From the NCBI RefSeq assembly GCF_032917945.1, contig NZ_CP136624.1, positions 3,782,001-3,846,000 of the forward strand: a stretch of 64,000 bases of DNA, written 5' to 3'. The notes below the pieces were generated by a model that was not told the origin of the DNA, searched no databases, and saw nothing but the letters and a program-made list of their open reading frames with translations. This document shows positions 47,500 through 56,162 of this stretch, in pieces. The DNA is from Bradyrhizobium sp. sBnM-33. GTDB lineage: Bacteria > Pseudomonadota > Alphaproteobacteria > Rhizobiales > Xanthobacteraceae. The translations under genes and the position numbers were made by a program. Each line of letters opens with the position of its first letter. Within the stretch, counting starts at the first letter, position 1.

Positions 47500-48100
47500 T
47501 TTCAATGACCCTATCGGAAGCTTGACGGGCCCGTCGCGCCAGCTCGCGGTGGACCCAAACCTCGCGCAGGAGCGCATTGCGCCTTTGCTGGGTGGAAAAC
47601 AGCCTCTTTTCTAGTATCTCAAGCGTTGAGAGACTTTGGAGAAATATCTCAACGTCTATCGCATCGTCAGAAAAGCCCATGCTTCTGATACGCTCTTCGA
47701 TTCTGTCCCGGGACTCGCCGCGATCCTCGCGCCACCGCTTTGCCTCAAGTTTGGCTTCAATCTTCGCGGCTTTTTCCGCACCGGGCGGCGCCTCTGATAG
47801 AATTCCTCTCGTCAGCAATACCTCTATGCCATCGCCCGTTGATGTCGCTTTCCAAGAAGCGATTACGCGACGAAGGTTCAAGATCTCAAAGGACATATCA
47901 ATCAGGTCGATAGTAAAAAGCTGCTCGACATAATTTGTGGGCCGGATGCTTTCGAGCATCCTCCGCTTAATCCGGTAATACTCGCTAGGCTCTTCCGATT
48001 CATCGCGGACAGGCGCTCTGCCGAGCATAGAGTCAAACTCTTCCGCATCGAATTCTTCCGGTTTAGACGAGAGCTGTAGCCCTGGGGCAAGTTCCGACAC
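47468..48100 (-). CDS. Hypothetical protein, 210 aa, partner of the split gene
   Basis: ATG at 48100. Mostly helical and charged, with KRRMLESIRPTNYVEQLFTI in the centre and TLEILEKRLFSTQQRRNALL near the end. No signal peptide. Overlaps the downstream split gene, so the two were probably cotranslated. No named domain recognised; this pair occurs in rhizobial accessory regions. Confidence 0.65.
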   Translation of the reverse strand: MSELAPGLQLSSKPEEFDAEEFDSMLGRAPVRDESEEPSEYYRIKRRMLESIRPTNYVEQLFTIDLIDMSFEILNLRRVIASWKATSTGDGIEVLLTRGILSEAPPGAEKAAKIEAKLEAKRWREDRGESRDRIEERIRSMGFSDDAIDVEIFLQSLSTLEILEKRLFSTQQRRNALLREVWVHRELARRARQASDRVIENVGLPAPNKE

Positions 48101-48350
48101 GGCGAAACCTCTGTTGTTGGAGTAACTTCCTCCAAGTGATCAGATTCGCGTAGGAGTGTCGCCCCAGTGAAAATCACTGCTCCGAGTATTTCGGGGGTAA
48201 ATGCCCTGCTGAACAAACTTTGGCCTTAAAGCGGAAAATCCATCTCGTGCCCTGCTGATAGGGCAGAGAGTTGCGTTCCGACCGATATATCCAACGCTGC
48301 TTCGTTAGCGATGGTGGCCAAAAGTATCCGCGTGAGCGCAAGCTCCCTAG

Positions 48351-48605
48351 CTAGGACCGATCGTCATTTGCACGATTTGGCTTCTTCAATCGCACGCCCG
48401 CACCGCCCCCATTCTCGTCGATGAACTCGACACCGGCTGTTTCGAACGCCCGGCGAATTACGTTCATGGTCGCTAGTCGGGGCTGACTAGTACCGCTTTC
48501 CAACTGATGAATGGCCACGGTGCCGACGCCGGCATGTTTTGAGAGGTCTTGTTGGCTCCAACCGAGGAGTCCTCGGGCGCCTCTACACTGTGCTGAGGTA
48601 ATCAT
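48351..48605 (-). CDS. XRE-family transcriptional regulator
   Basis: 84 residues with a Cro/C1-type HTH at about 8-62 (ARGLLGWSQQDLSKHAGVGT, VAIHQLESGTSQPRLATMNV). The C-terminal segment ETAGVEFIDENGGGAGVRLK is common in small rhizobial XRE regulators. It is divergent from the YqaJ gene across a 110-bp AT-rich gap, so it probably controls that promoter. A TATAAT lies at 48632-48637 on its strand. Confidence 0.9.
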   Translation of the reverse strand: MITSAQCRGARGLLGWSQQDLSKHAGVGTVAIHQLESGTSQPRLATMNVIRRAFETAGVEFIDENGGGAGVRLKKPNRANDDRS

Positions 48606-48656
48606 CGCCAGACATTGTCATGACCGAAGAAATTATACAATTACGTTGATTTCCTA

Positions 48657-48686
48657 TTGACAGGGTGTAATCATATAAAATATATT
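48657..48686 (+). promoter_or_regulatory. Sigma-70-type promoter of the recombination module
   Basis: TTGACA at 48657-48662 and TATATT at 48681-48686 are separated by 18 nt, a near-consensus housekeeping promoter in an AT-rich island unlike the surroundings. A ribosome site (GGAGAGTAGG) then precedes ATG 48715. The XRE gene diverges from the same gap. Confidence 0.65.
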
Positions 48687-48714
48687 CTTTCATATTATTA
48701 TTATGGAGAGTAGG

Positions 48715-49533
48715 ATGCGCAAGGTTCTTCAGAATTCGAGGCTTGGTTTTATTGGTGGGTCGGATGCTCGGATCATTATGGGGAATGACCAGAATAAATT
48801 GCTGCAGCTTTGGCGTGAGAAGCGCGGCGAGGCCGAGCCTGAGGACCTGTCCGACGTCCTTATTGTTCAACTAGGTAACGTGACAGAAGAACTTAACCGG
48901 CGGTGGTACGAGCGAAATACCGGTAATAACGTCAAAGACACCCAAAAGCGGATTCAGCATCCCGTAAACAAATGGATGGCTGCGACGCTTGATGGATTGG
49001 TCCACCCCTCTGGCGCTGTATTTGAAGCCAAGTTCATGTTGCCCTGGACGTTCTCCGAAGAGGCGGCTGCGGAAAAACATATGGCGCAGCTTCAACATAA
49101 CATGTGGGTCTGCAACGCGAGGTCTGCGGTCCTATCCATCATCACTGGCGGCGGCAAATGGGTAGAGATGACCATCTCCGCCGATCCGCTCTACCAACAC
49201 CTCCTGATCACTGCAGAACGGAAATTCTGGCGCTGCGTTCAGGACGGCGAGACACCGTGCTTGTTCGGCATCGAACCACCTCGGCCCAGGCTGGAGGCAG
49301 TTCGTGTTGTCGATATGAGTTCGTCAAATAGCTGGGCGCAATTTGCAGCTACATTCAAACGAACCCGCGCGGCTCATCAGGAACACGAAGGCGTAAAGGC
49401 CGATTTGAAGAGGCTCGTCCCGGAAGACGCCAAGGAGGCCAGCGGCCATGGGCTCCGGGCGAAACGCTCCAAGTCCGGAGCAATCAGCTTTGACCTCACG
49501 GACGCGGAGGCGATCAATGCATCGCTCCAGTGA
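48715..49533 (+). CDS. YqaJ-family phage-type exonuclease
   Basis: ATG 48715 (MRKVLQNSRLGFIGGSDA) is preferred over 48703 because GGAGAG lies just before it. About 272 residues. Features of the YqaJ/lambda-exonuclease fold: GGSDARIIMG at the N-terminus, WMAATLDGLV supplying Asp, FEAKFMLPW as the E-x-K, and EKHMAQLQHNMWVCN as the Gln-containing helix. It would resect 5' ends for single-strand annealing with the ERF protein encoded next. Confidence 0.88.
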   Translation: MRKVLQNSRLGFIGGSDARIIMGNDQNKLLQLWREKRGEAEPEDLSDVLIVQLGNVTEELNRRWYERNTGNNVKDTQKRIQHPVNKWMAATLDGLVHPSGAVFEAKFMLPWTFSEEAAAEKHMAQLQHNMWVCNARSAVLSIITGGGKWVEMTISADPLYQHLLITAERKFWRCVQDGETPCLFGIEPPRPRLEAVRVVDMSSSNSWAQFAATFKRTRAAHQEHEGVKADLKRLVPEDAKEASGHGLRAKRSKSGAISFDLTDAEAINASLQ

Positions 49534-50701
49534 ATCCATCGGCGCCATTGCCGCGGCACTCGCCAAGGCCCAAGGCGCGCTTACGAACCCGGAAAAGTCC
49601 CTTGTCGCCACCATCCGTTCGCCGTTTCCGCGGGAGAGCGATCGAGTGTTTCGTTATGCGTCGCTCGCCAGCGGCCTTGATATTGTGCGTAAGAGCCTCG
49701 GGCAACACGAGATCGCAACTATTCAGGCGACCGCGATCGATAACGAGATGGGTCACGTCCGTCTGACGACTATTCTGGCCCACGCGTCCGGCGAATGGAT
49801 TGCATCGGACTGGCCAGTTTGCCCGATCGCCCAAACAAATTCGCCTCACCTCATGGGAGCCGCTCTCAGTTACGCCCGACGTTACGCACTGTTTGCTTTG
49901 GTCGGTATAACGGGCGAGGACGATCTTGATGCGCCGGATCTGCTCGTTGAACCGTCTCCGGCAGTCAACGTTCCGACGAGCCAAAATCAGAAAGATCTCA
50001 CAAGCCGAAAACGCCCGAGCGGATCGATCCACAAGCCATCCCGACCTATCCTCGCGCCCCACGCTTCAGCTGATTTGCGGGACCAGCTGATCGAAGAAAT
50101 CAATGGCTCGCAAAATCCGGACGATCTTGCACTTTGGGCGCACAGGCGTTTCGCCGCCAAAAATACGCTTACAGCAGAGGATGCGGAGGCCGTCGAGGAA
50201 GCATACTTGCAGGTGCTGAAAATGTCATACAATGGTCTCGATGGCCCCTCCGATCGTAAAGAGAGTTCGTCCGACTCTCTTCCGACCAAACCGAAAAGCG
50301 GGGAGGGCACTACCGCCCCGGACGAACTAGCCCAAAAGAGCAATCAAGGACCTGGGGCTCAGCAAAAGGTGACGCCTTTACCGAAATCCACCAGAGTTCG
50401 GAGCAAAGGCCATCTTCGATTTGTAGCGGCCCAGCCGTGCCTTGTTTGCCAACGTTCACCGTGCGATGCCCACCATATCAAGTTTGCTGAGCCCAAGGCA
50501 TTGGGGCGCAAGGTAAGCGACGAATTTACGGTGCCTCTGTGCCGGGAGCACCATCAACAGCTCCATCGTCATGGAAATGAGAGGGCGTGGTGGGCTGACG
50601 TCAACGTATCGCCTCTTGAGGAAGCAAGAAGCCTGTGGGACCTAACGCTGTCTGGCGAAAACACGTTGTTAGATGCATCGCGGAATACGGCAACGAAATG
50701 A
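49517..50701 (+). CDS. ERF-family annealing protein fused to an HNH-type domain
   Basis: 394 residues from ATG 49517, overlapping the exonuclease gene by 17 nt. Residues about 1-150 are an ERF single-strand annealing domain (AIAAALAKAQGALTNPEKSL, MGAALSYARRYALFALVGIT, GEDDLDAP). A variable linker follows. The last 100 residues form an HNH-like or DUF968-like module: CLVCQRSPCDAHHIKF, then VPLCREHHQQLHRHGNE, two Cys pairs and the His cluster. ERF and HNH parts are usually separate phage genes. Confidence 0.87.
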   Translation: MHRSSESIGAIAAALAKAQGALTNPEKSLVATIRSPFPRESDRVFRYASLASGLDIVRKSLGQHEIATIQATAIDNEMGHVRLTTILAHASGEWIASDWPVCPIAQTNSPHLMGAALSYARRYALFALVGITGEDDLDAPDLLVEPSPAVNVPTSQNQKDLTSRKRPSGSIHKPSRPILAPHASADLRDQLIEEINGSQNPDDLALWAHRRFAAKNTLTAEDAEAVEEAYLQVLKMSYNGLDGPSDRKESSSDSLPTKPKSGEGTTAPDELAQKSNQGPGAQQKVTPLPKSTRVRSKGHLRFVAAQPCLVCQRSPCDAHHIKFAEPKALGRKVSDEFTVPLCREHHQQLHRHGNERAWWADVNVSPLEEARSLWDLTLSGENTLLDASRNTATK

Positions 50702-50835
50702 GCCAACCTCTGAAGCAATTTAAACACGGACATATCATGTCGATAACGCCTGGTGCCCTTAACGAGGTGATCGATGCTGTCGTGCAGCAACGCAAACCGA
50801 TCAACGTCATCCTCGATAGCCTGGGTAATCAATAA
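50698..50835 (+). CDS. Small protein, 45 aa, third gene of the recombination operon
   Basis: The ATG overlaps the ERF-HNH stop (ATGA at 50698-50701). Product MSQPLKQFKHGHIMSITPGA, then a helix (LNEVIDAVVQQRKPINVILD) and end. No motif known. The overlap argues that it is translated with the phage-type genes. Confidence 0.5.
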   Translation: MSQPLKQFKHGHIMSITPGALNEVIDAVVQQRKPINVILDSLGNQ

Positions 50836-50938
50836 TTACCTAACGGCGCGACAAAGCTAGTCAGGCGATCGTGCGTCGAGCAAAAGTTTGACTTGCTTGG
50901 TAAAACGAAGAAGCCCAGCAACCTCCTCGTTGTTGTCG

Positions 50939-51922
50939 CTAAATACGATTTGGAAGCTTCACGTTGATCATCCTGAAGCCCATAAAAAAAACGCTGTATC
51001 GAATCGAATCTGCGAGCAGATGAGGAGGCGAGTTGTCATTGTGGCCCGTGAGCAGGGCGCGCAGTCGTGAGAGCACTAAGCCAGCAATTACGCCTGCATC
51101 CGCCATCGCAGCATAGAATGGACCGTAGTTTTTGAGGAAATACCTTCTGCGCGCCTGCAAGAGGTAGGGCGGCAGACGGCGCGGGGTAGCATTTATGCCG
51201 GTCGATTGCCCGACCAAGTGAACGACCCGGCTCGCTGGGACGTACCAAGTGGACCAGCCCTGCTTTCGCGCGTTGAAACAAAAGTCGATATCATCGTAAT
51301 AGGTGAAGAAGCCTTCGTCGAGCAGCCCTGTCTGCTCGAATACTTCGCGACGAACTATCATGCTGGCACCGGACACCCAGTCAGTCGGCATCTCGTGATC
51401 AACTACTGGCGGCGCGACCACCCAATTTTTCAGCATGCGCGTAATTGGACCAATCCGAGCGCCAGCTTCAAATTCCCCGAGTGGCGATTGGAAGCGAAAA
51501 GCGGAACGCTGGGGTGTGCCGTCGGGGTTTTCCAGACGGCTGCCAGCGATACCGACATCGCGATGGTGATCCATGAAGTCTATCAAAGACGCGAACGCGT
51601 TTGGACGGACGATGGTGTCCGGATTCAACAGCAAAACGTATTCTGGGGGACTGCATGACTGCAGGGCCGGCGCAATCAGGACATTGTTGCCGCCAGTAAA
51701 GCCCTGGTTCACATCAAGTGTCGTTAGCGTGCACCAGCTCGACCAGCCATTCTCATTAATGGCTTGCTGAATACGCTGCGCTGAGTCATCGCCGCTGCCG
51801 TTTTCGCAGATCGCAACACAGGTCTCTGGAACACGGCTTAATTCATCTTCCACCGATCGCAGACAATCGATGACCAGATCCGGAACGCGAAAGTTAACGA
51901 TGGCGACGAGTAATTTCACCAA
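50939..51922 (-). CDS. GT2-family glycosyltransferase (rhamnosyltransferase-like)
   Basis: 327 residues. GT-A fold: VAIVNFRVPDLVIDCLRSVE at the start, NQGFTGGNN, LLLNPDTIVRP as the DxD-type site, WVSGASMIVRREVFEQTGLL and EGFFTYYDDIDFCFNARKQG near 210-240. The order matches WbbL-like transferases that add rhamnose or related sugars from dTDP donors; with rmlABCD in the window, dTDP-rhamnose is a reasonable donor. A 60-bp scrap of a relative lies at 44093. Confidence 0.9.
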   Translation of the reverse strand: MVKLLVAIVNFRVPDLVIDCLRSVEDELSRVPETCVAICENGSGDDSAQRIQQAINENGWSSWCTLTTLDVNQGFTGGNNVLIAPALQSCSPPEYVLLLNPDTIVRPNAFASLIDFMDHHRDVGIAGSRLENPDGTPQRSAFRFQSPLGEFEAGARIGPITRMLKNWVVAPPVVDHEMPTDWVSGASMIVRREVFEQTGLLDEGFFTYYDDIDFCFNARKQGWSTWYVPASRVVHLVGQSTGINATPRRLPPYLLQARRRYFLKNYGPFYAAMADAGVIAGLVLSRLRALLTGHNDNSPPHLLADSIRYSVFFMGFRMINVKLPNRI

Positions 51923-52176
51923 TTCTCCCTGGAGGCCATTTGCCAGAAATAGCCTTATGCATCGAGAAAGAAAAGGCCGCTTACGAGGCTGCCTTTGTCA
52001 AGGGTAAACGCTGGCATGCCGCCCAGTTTCTGATCAGCAAGCCTTCCGCTCACTCTTACAGCGGGGAGAGCTTGTCAGATGCGCGGCGCCCTGGTGTGCG
52101 CGGCCATCTTTGTGAACTACGTTTCCCGGAACCGCATCGGTCGGGATTGATGGCTCGCATTGGAGGTGGCCGCCCG

Positions 52177-55100
52177 TCAGTTTTGTCTGGAGACGCTACG
52201 GTAGTCCCGACTTTCTTCCAGTCGCCGCCTTAAGCGTTCGATCAGCAGGTAGATCACCGGCGTGGTGTAGAGCGTCAGGATCTGCGAAACCAACAAGCCG
52301 CCGATGATGGTGATGCCGAGCGGCCGGCGCAGCTCGGTGCCGGGGCCGGTGGCAATGACCAGCGGAATGCCGGCAAACAACGCCGCCATCGTCGTCATCA
52401 GAATGGGGCGGAAGCGGGCCCGGCAAGCCTCGAAGATCGCGTCCGCCGACGACAGGCCGCGGTTGCGCTCGGCATCAAGCGCGAAATCGACCATCATGAT
52501 GCCGTTCTTCTTGACGATGCCAATCAACAGAATGATGCCGACAAAGGCGATCACGGTGAGCGGCGTGTTCGTCAGCTGCAGCGCGAGCAGGGCGCCAAGG
52601 CCTGCGGACGGCAAGGTCGAGATGATCGTGAGCGGATGCGCGAGACTCTCATAGAGCACGCCGAGCACGATATACATCGCCACCAGCGCACCCAGGATCA
52701 GCAGCGGCTGCCGCCCGCTGGTCTTGTTGAAATCGCCGGCATTGCCGTCAAAGCTGCCCCGGATGCCCTCCGGCATATGCAGTTCCTCGACGGCGCGCTG
52801 GATGTTCGAGATCGCGACTTCAAGCGGCACATTGGGACCGAGATTGAACGACACCGTGGCCGATGGGATCGACTGAGTGTGATTGATCGCCAATGACGCC
52901 AGGCCGCGGTCATAGCGGACGACCGCGGACAGCGGCACTTGCGCACCGTTGGCACCGGCCACGAAGATGCGCTCGAGATTGGCTGGGTCACTCTGGAATT
53001 TCGGATCAATCTCCAGCACCACCATGTACTGGTTGCGCTGGGTATAGATGATCGAGATCTGCCGCTGCGCGAACGCGTTGTTCAGGGCGTCGTCGATGTC
53101 CTTGACGCGGACGCCGAGGGTGGCGGCGGCATTACGGTCGACCGCCAGCGTGAGCTGCAGCCCGGCGGCGTCGCGGTCGGTGGAAATGTCGGTGACGCCC
53201 TCGACCGTCTCCATGCGCTTGGCAACGATGGGGGCCCACTTCTTGAGCAGGTCGACGTCGACGCTCGATACCGTGTATTGGTAGTTGGAGTTGCTTTGCC
53301 GCCCGCCGGCACGAACATCCTGAGCAGCAAACATGTAGAGCCGTACGCCCGGCATCGTTTCCAGCTTGTTGCGCAGCCGGTCGATCACGAGCTGGGTTGT
53401 CAGCCCGGCTCTCTCCTGCGGCGGCTTGAGGCTGATGAAGAACAGCCCCCGGTTCGCCGTCATGCTGCCAAGGATCGATCCAACTCCGGCGACGGCGTCG
53501 TCAGATTCAATGGCGTGCTCAAGCTGCTGCTGAAATCTGGTCATCGACTGGAACGAGGTGTCCGATGAACTTTGCGACGCACCGACGATGAGGCCGCTGT
53601 CGTCAGTCGGGAAGTAGCCTTTCGGGATCTTGATATAGAGCACCACCGTCAGCGCGATGGTGGCAAAAAACACGATTAGAGTTAGGAACGGAAAACCCAG
53701 CACCGCCCGCAGTGTCCAGCTGTAAAGAAAAACCATGCGCGACAGCGTGCCCTCGACCAGCCGATCGAACCGGGTCGTGCGGCTGGAGTTGGTCTGCTTG
53801 ATGTAATGCGCGCAGATCATCGGCGTGACCGTGAGCGAGACCACGGTCGAGACCAGTACGGCGAAGGTCAGCGTCAGCGAGAACTCGCGCAGCAATCTCC
53901 CGACGATGCCGTCCATGAAGATCAGCGGCGTAAAGGCTGCGATCAGAGACAGGCTGATCGACAGCACGGTAAAGCCGATCTGTTTGGCCCCCTCGAGCGC
54001 CGCCGGATAGGGCGCCATGCCGCGTTCGAGGTTGCGGTACATATTCTCGATCATGACGATGGCGTCATCGACCACGAAGCCGACGGAGATCGCCAGCGCC
54101 ATCAGCGACAGATTGTCGATCGAAAATCCGGCAAGCCACATGCCCGCGCAGGTGCCGGCCAGCGCCAGCGGTACCGAAACGCCGGCCGCGATCGTCGGCG
54201 TCAGCCGCCGCAGGAAGACGAACACGACCATCATGACCAGAAACGCAGCCGCCAGCAGCGTGAACTGCATGTCGAGCACGCTGGCGCGGATGGTGGTGGT
54301 GCGGTCGACCAGCGTCGATATCTCGAGGCCGGCGGGCAGCCATCGCTTCAGCTCGGGCAGCAAGGCTTTGACGCGGTCGACAGTCTCGATCACGTTAGCG
54401 TCGCCCTGCTTGGTGATCTGGATCAGGACCGCCGGCTGCTTGTTGAACCAGGCGATCGAACGGTGGTTGCGGACGGAATCCTCGACCTCGGCAACATCGG
54501 CAAGGCGGACGAAATTGCCGGCCGAGCTCTTGATGATGATGTCGCGGAATTCGGCCGCGGTCCGCATCTGCTTGTTGGTAGAAATCGTCTCGCTCTGGCG
54601 GCCGCCGTTGAAGATGCCGAGCGGTCCCAGCGGATTGGCGTTGATGATGGCGAGCCGCACGTCGTCGGTCGCGATCCCCGCATTCGACAGCGCGACCGGG
54701 TTGAGCGCGATCCGCACCGCCGGCTGGTCGGCGCCAGAGACGGAAACCTCGCCGACGCCCGGCACCTGCGAGATGCGCTGCGCGATCACGGTATCGGCGA
54801 CGTCATAAATCGCGCTGGTCGTCAGCGTCTTCGATGTCAGCGCCAGCACGAACACCGGCGCGGCGGCGGGATTGGCTTTGCGAAATCGCGGCAGCGCCGG
54901 CAGGTCGCTCGGCAGGTCCGCCAGCGAGGCATTGATCGCCGCCTGCACGTCGCGCGCGGCGCGATCGATGTTGCGGCCGATCGAGAATTGCAACTGGATG
55001 CCGGTAGTGCCGAGCGTACTGCTCGAGATGATCTGCTCGATGCCGGCAATCTGGCCGAGCCGCCGCTCCAGGGGCGCTGCGACCGTTGCCGCCATCACCG

Positions 55101-55272
55101 CGGGATCCGCACCGGGGCGGGTGGCGAACACCCGGATCATCGGGAAGTCGACATTGGGCACGGAGGAGACCGGCAGAAAGACATAGGCGACCATGCCGAC
55201 CAGAAACAGCCCGATCGCCAGCAGGGTGGTGCCGACCGGCCGGCGGATGAACGGCTCGGAAATCGAGGCCAT
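52177..55272 (-). CDS. RND-family efflux permease (MdtB/MdtC-like)
   Basis: The start is taken at ATG 55272 (MASISEPFIRRPVGTTLL); the frame is open 20 codons upstream. It has twelve membrane segments and two large periplasmic loops. VFVFLRRLTPTIAAGVSVPL, GFVVDDAIVMIENMYRNLER with the DD pair of segment 4, and GIVKKNGIMMVDFALDAERN near the end fit proton-driven drug or metabolite pumps. No adaptor or outer-membrane partner adjoins it; the gene upstream is gspG on the other strand. Confidence 0.93.
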   Translation of the reverse strand: MASISEPFIRRPVGTTLLAIGLFLVGMVAYVFLPVSSVPNVDFPMIRVFATRPGADPAVMAATVAAPLERRLGQIAGIEQIISSSTLGTTGIQLQFSIGRNIDRAARDVQAAINASLADLPSDLPALPRFRKANPAAAPVFVLALTSKTLTTSAIYDVADTVIAQRISQVPGVGEVSVSGADQPAVRIALNPVALSNAGIATDDVRLAIINANPLGPLGIFNGGRQSETISTNKQMRTAAEFRDIIIKSSAGNFVRLADVAEVEDSVRNHRSIAWFNKQPAVLIQITKQGDANVIETVDRVKALLPELKRWLPAGLEISTLVDRTTTIRASVLDMQFTLLAAAFLVMMVVFVFLRRLTPTIAAGVSVPLALAGTCAGMWLAGFSIDNLSLMALAISVGFVVDDAIVMIENMYRNLERGMAPYPAALEGAKQIGFTVLSISLSLIAAFTPLIFMDGIVGRLLREFSLTLTFAVLVSTVVSLTVTPMICAHYIKQTNSSRTTRFDRLVEGTLSRMVFLYSWTLRAVLGFPFLTLIVFFATIALTVVLYIKIPKGYFPTDDSGLIVGASQSSSDTSFQSMTRFQQQLEHAIESDDAVAGVGSILGSMTANRGLFFISLKPPQERAGLTTQLVIDRLRNKLETMPGVRLYMFAAQDVRAGGRQSNSNYQYTVSSVDVDLLKKWAPIVAKRMETVEGVTDISTDRDAAGLQLTLAVDRNAAATLGVRVKDIDDALNNAFAQRQISIIYTQRNQYMVVLEIDPKFQSDPANLERIFVAGANGAQVPLSAVVRYDRGLASLAINHTQSIPSATVSFNLGPNVPLEVAISNIQRAVEELHMPEGIRGSFDGNAGDFNKTSGRQPLLILGALVAMYIVLGVLYESLAHPLTIISTLPSAGLGALLALQLTNTPLTVIAFVGIILLIGIVKKNGIMMVDFALDAERNRGLSSADAIFEACRARFRPILMTTMAALFAGIPLVIATGPGTELRRPLGITIIGGLLVSQILTLYTTPVIYLLIERLRRRLEESRDYRSVSRQN

Positions 55273-55547
55273 GCCAATCTTGTCCATGGCGCCCCCTAGC
55301 GGGCGCCGAATGCGGTGCTTCCGGTCTTCCAAACTGGCCGGCGTGCTGGATTAAATGATGGCCCGAACAGCCTCAGTTTAAGTGGGCATTTACCAGACCC
55401 CGGCCGCCCCTCAATAAGCCCTTGAGCAAATATACTTAAGCTTCCCGGTCCCCGTTACTGGACGTTGACCGTCTTGCGAGCAGGTTCCATTCGTAAACCC
55501 TTTGGACACCGGCGGACAACAGTATCACCAGCGGAAATTCACGGCAG

Positions 55548-56054
55548 ATGAATTCAGGGGCGATCAGGATGTTGGGCAAGATACTGGACAGGGCGGGGAA
55601 CCGTGCCGGGAAGCCGGACCTAGGCCGGGCGTTGCGCGCGCGAGACCGTAAGAACGCGGGTTATACCCTGCTCGAATTGCTGGTCGTGATGGGAATTCTG
55701 GCGGTTCTGACCGCGGTCGCGACGCCGCAGCTGATGGGATATTTCGGCAAGGCCAAGACCCAGTCGGTGCAGCTGCAGATCGAGAATATCGGGACAGCAC
55801 TCGAGCTCTATTATATGGAAAACGGCGCCTATCCGAGCCCGAGCGCCGGCCTGAAAGCCCTGGTCGAGGCACCGCCCGAGGCGCCGCGCTGGAACGGCCC
55901 GTATCTGAAAAAAGCGAAGAACCTGCTCGATCCCTGGGGCCGGCCCTATCAATACGCCATCTCCGACGGCCAGTATGAGATCTATTCGCTCGGGCCGACT
56001 GGCAAGGCCAAGTCCGCCAACGCCGGCTCGGCCCCGGCGTTCCGGGGTGGTTAG
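55548..56054 (+). CDS. gspG: Type II secretion major pseudopilin GspG (only intact copy)
   Basis: 168 residues. A leader of about 37 precedes AG-YTLLELLVVMGILAVLTA with Glu at +5. The body has ENIGTALELYYMENGAYPSP, GLKALVEAPPEAPRWNGPYL, KNLLDPWGRPYQY and YSLGPTGKA, the calcium-binding GspG signature. It is absent from the main cluster at 25.4-36.9 kb. Starts at 55548; an internal ATG at residue 8 is also possible. About 110 bp upstream of a Tat-exported enzyme on the same strand, so possibly cotranscribed. Confidence 0.96.
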   Translation: MNSGAIRMLGKILDRAGNRAGKPDLGRALRARDRKNAGYTLLELLVVMGILAVLTAVATPQLMGYFGKAKTQSVQLQIENIGTALELYYMENGAYPSPSAGLKALVEAPPEAPRWNGPYLKKAKNLLDPWGRPYQYAISDGQYEIYSLGPTGKAKSANAGSAPAFRGG

Positions 56055-56162
56055 CGGAGCGGATTAAATGGTTACCGAAGTCACGGACTAGCGTAGATGA
56101 CGCGGCCTGCGGTAAAATGACAGCGGTCGCGTAATCATCGTCTTCGAATTTATCTTTAACCG

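Noticed and set aside
53806..55299. 497-codon plus-strand ORF
   Set aside because: It is antisense to the RND permease, Arg/Asp/Gln-rich with no motif, a typical high-GC shadow frame.
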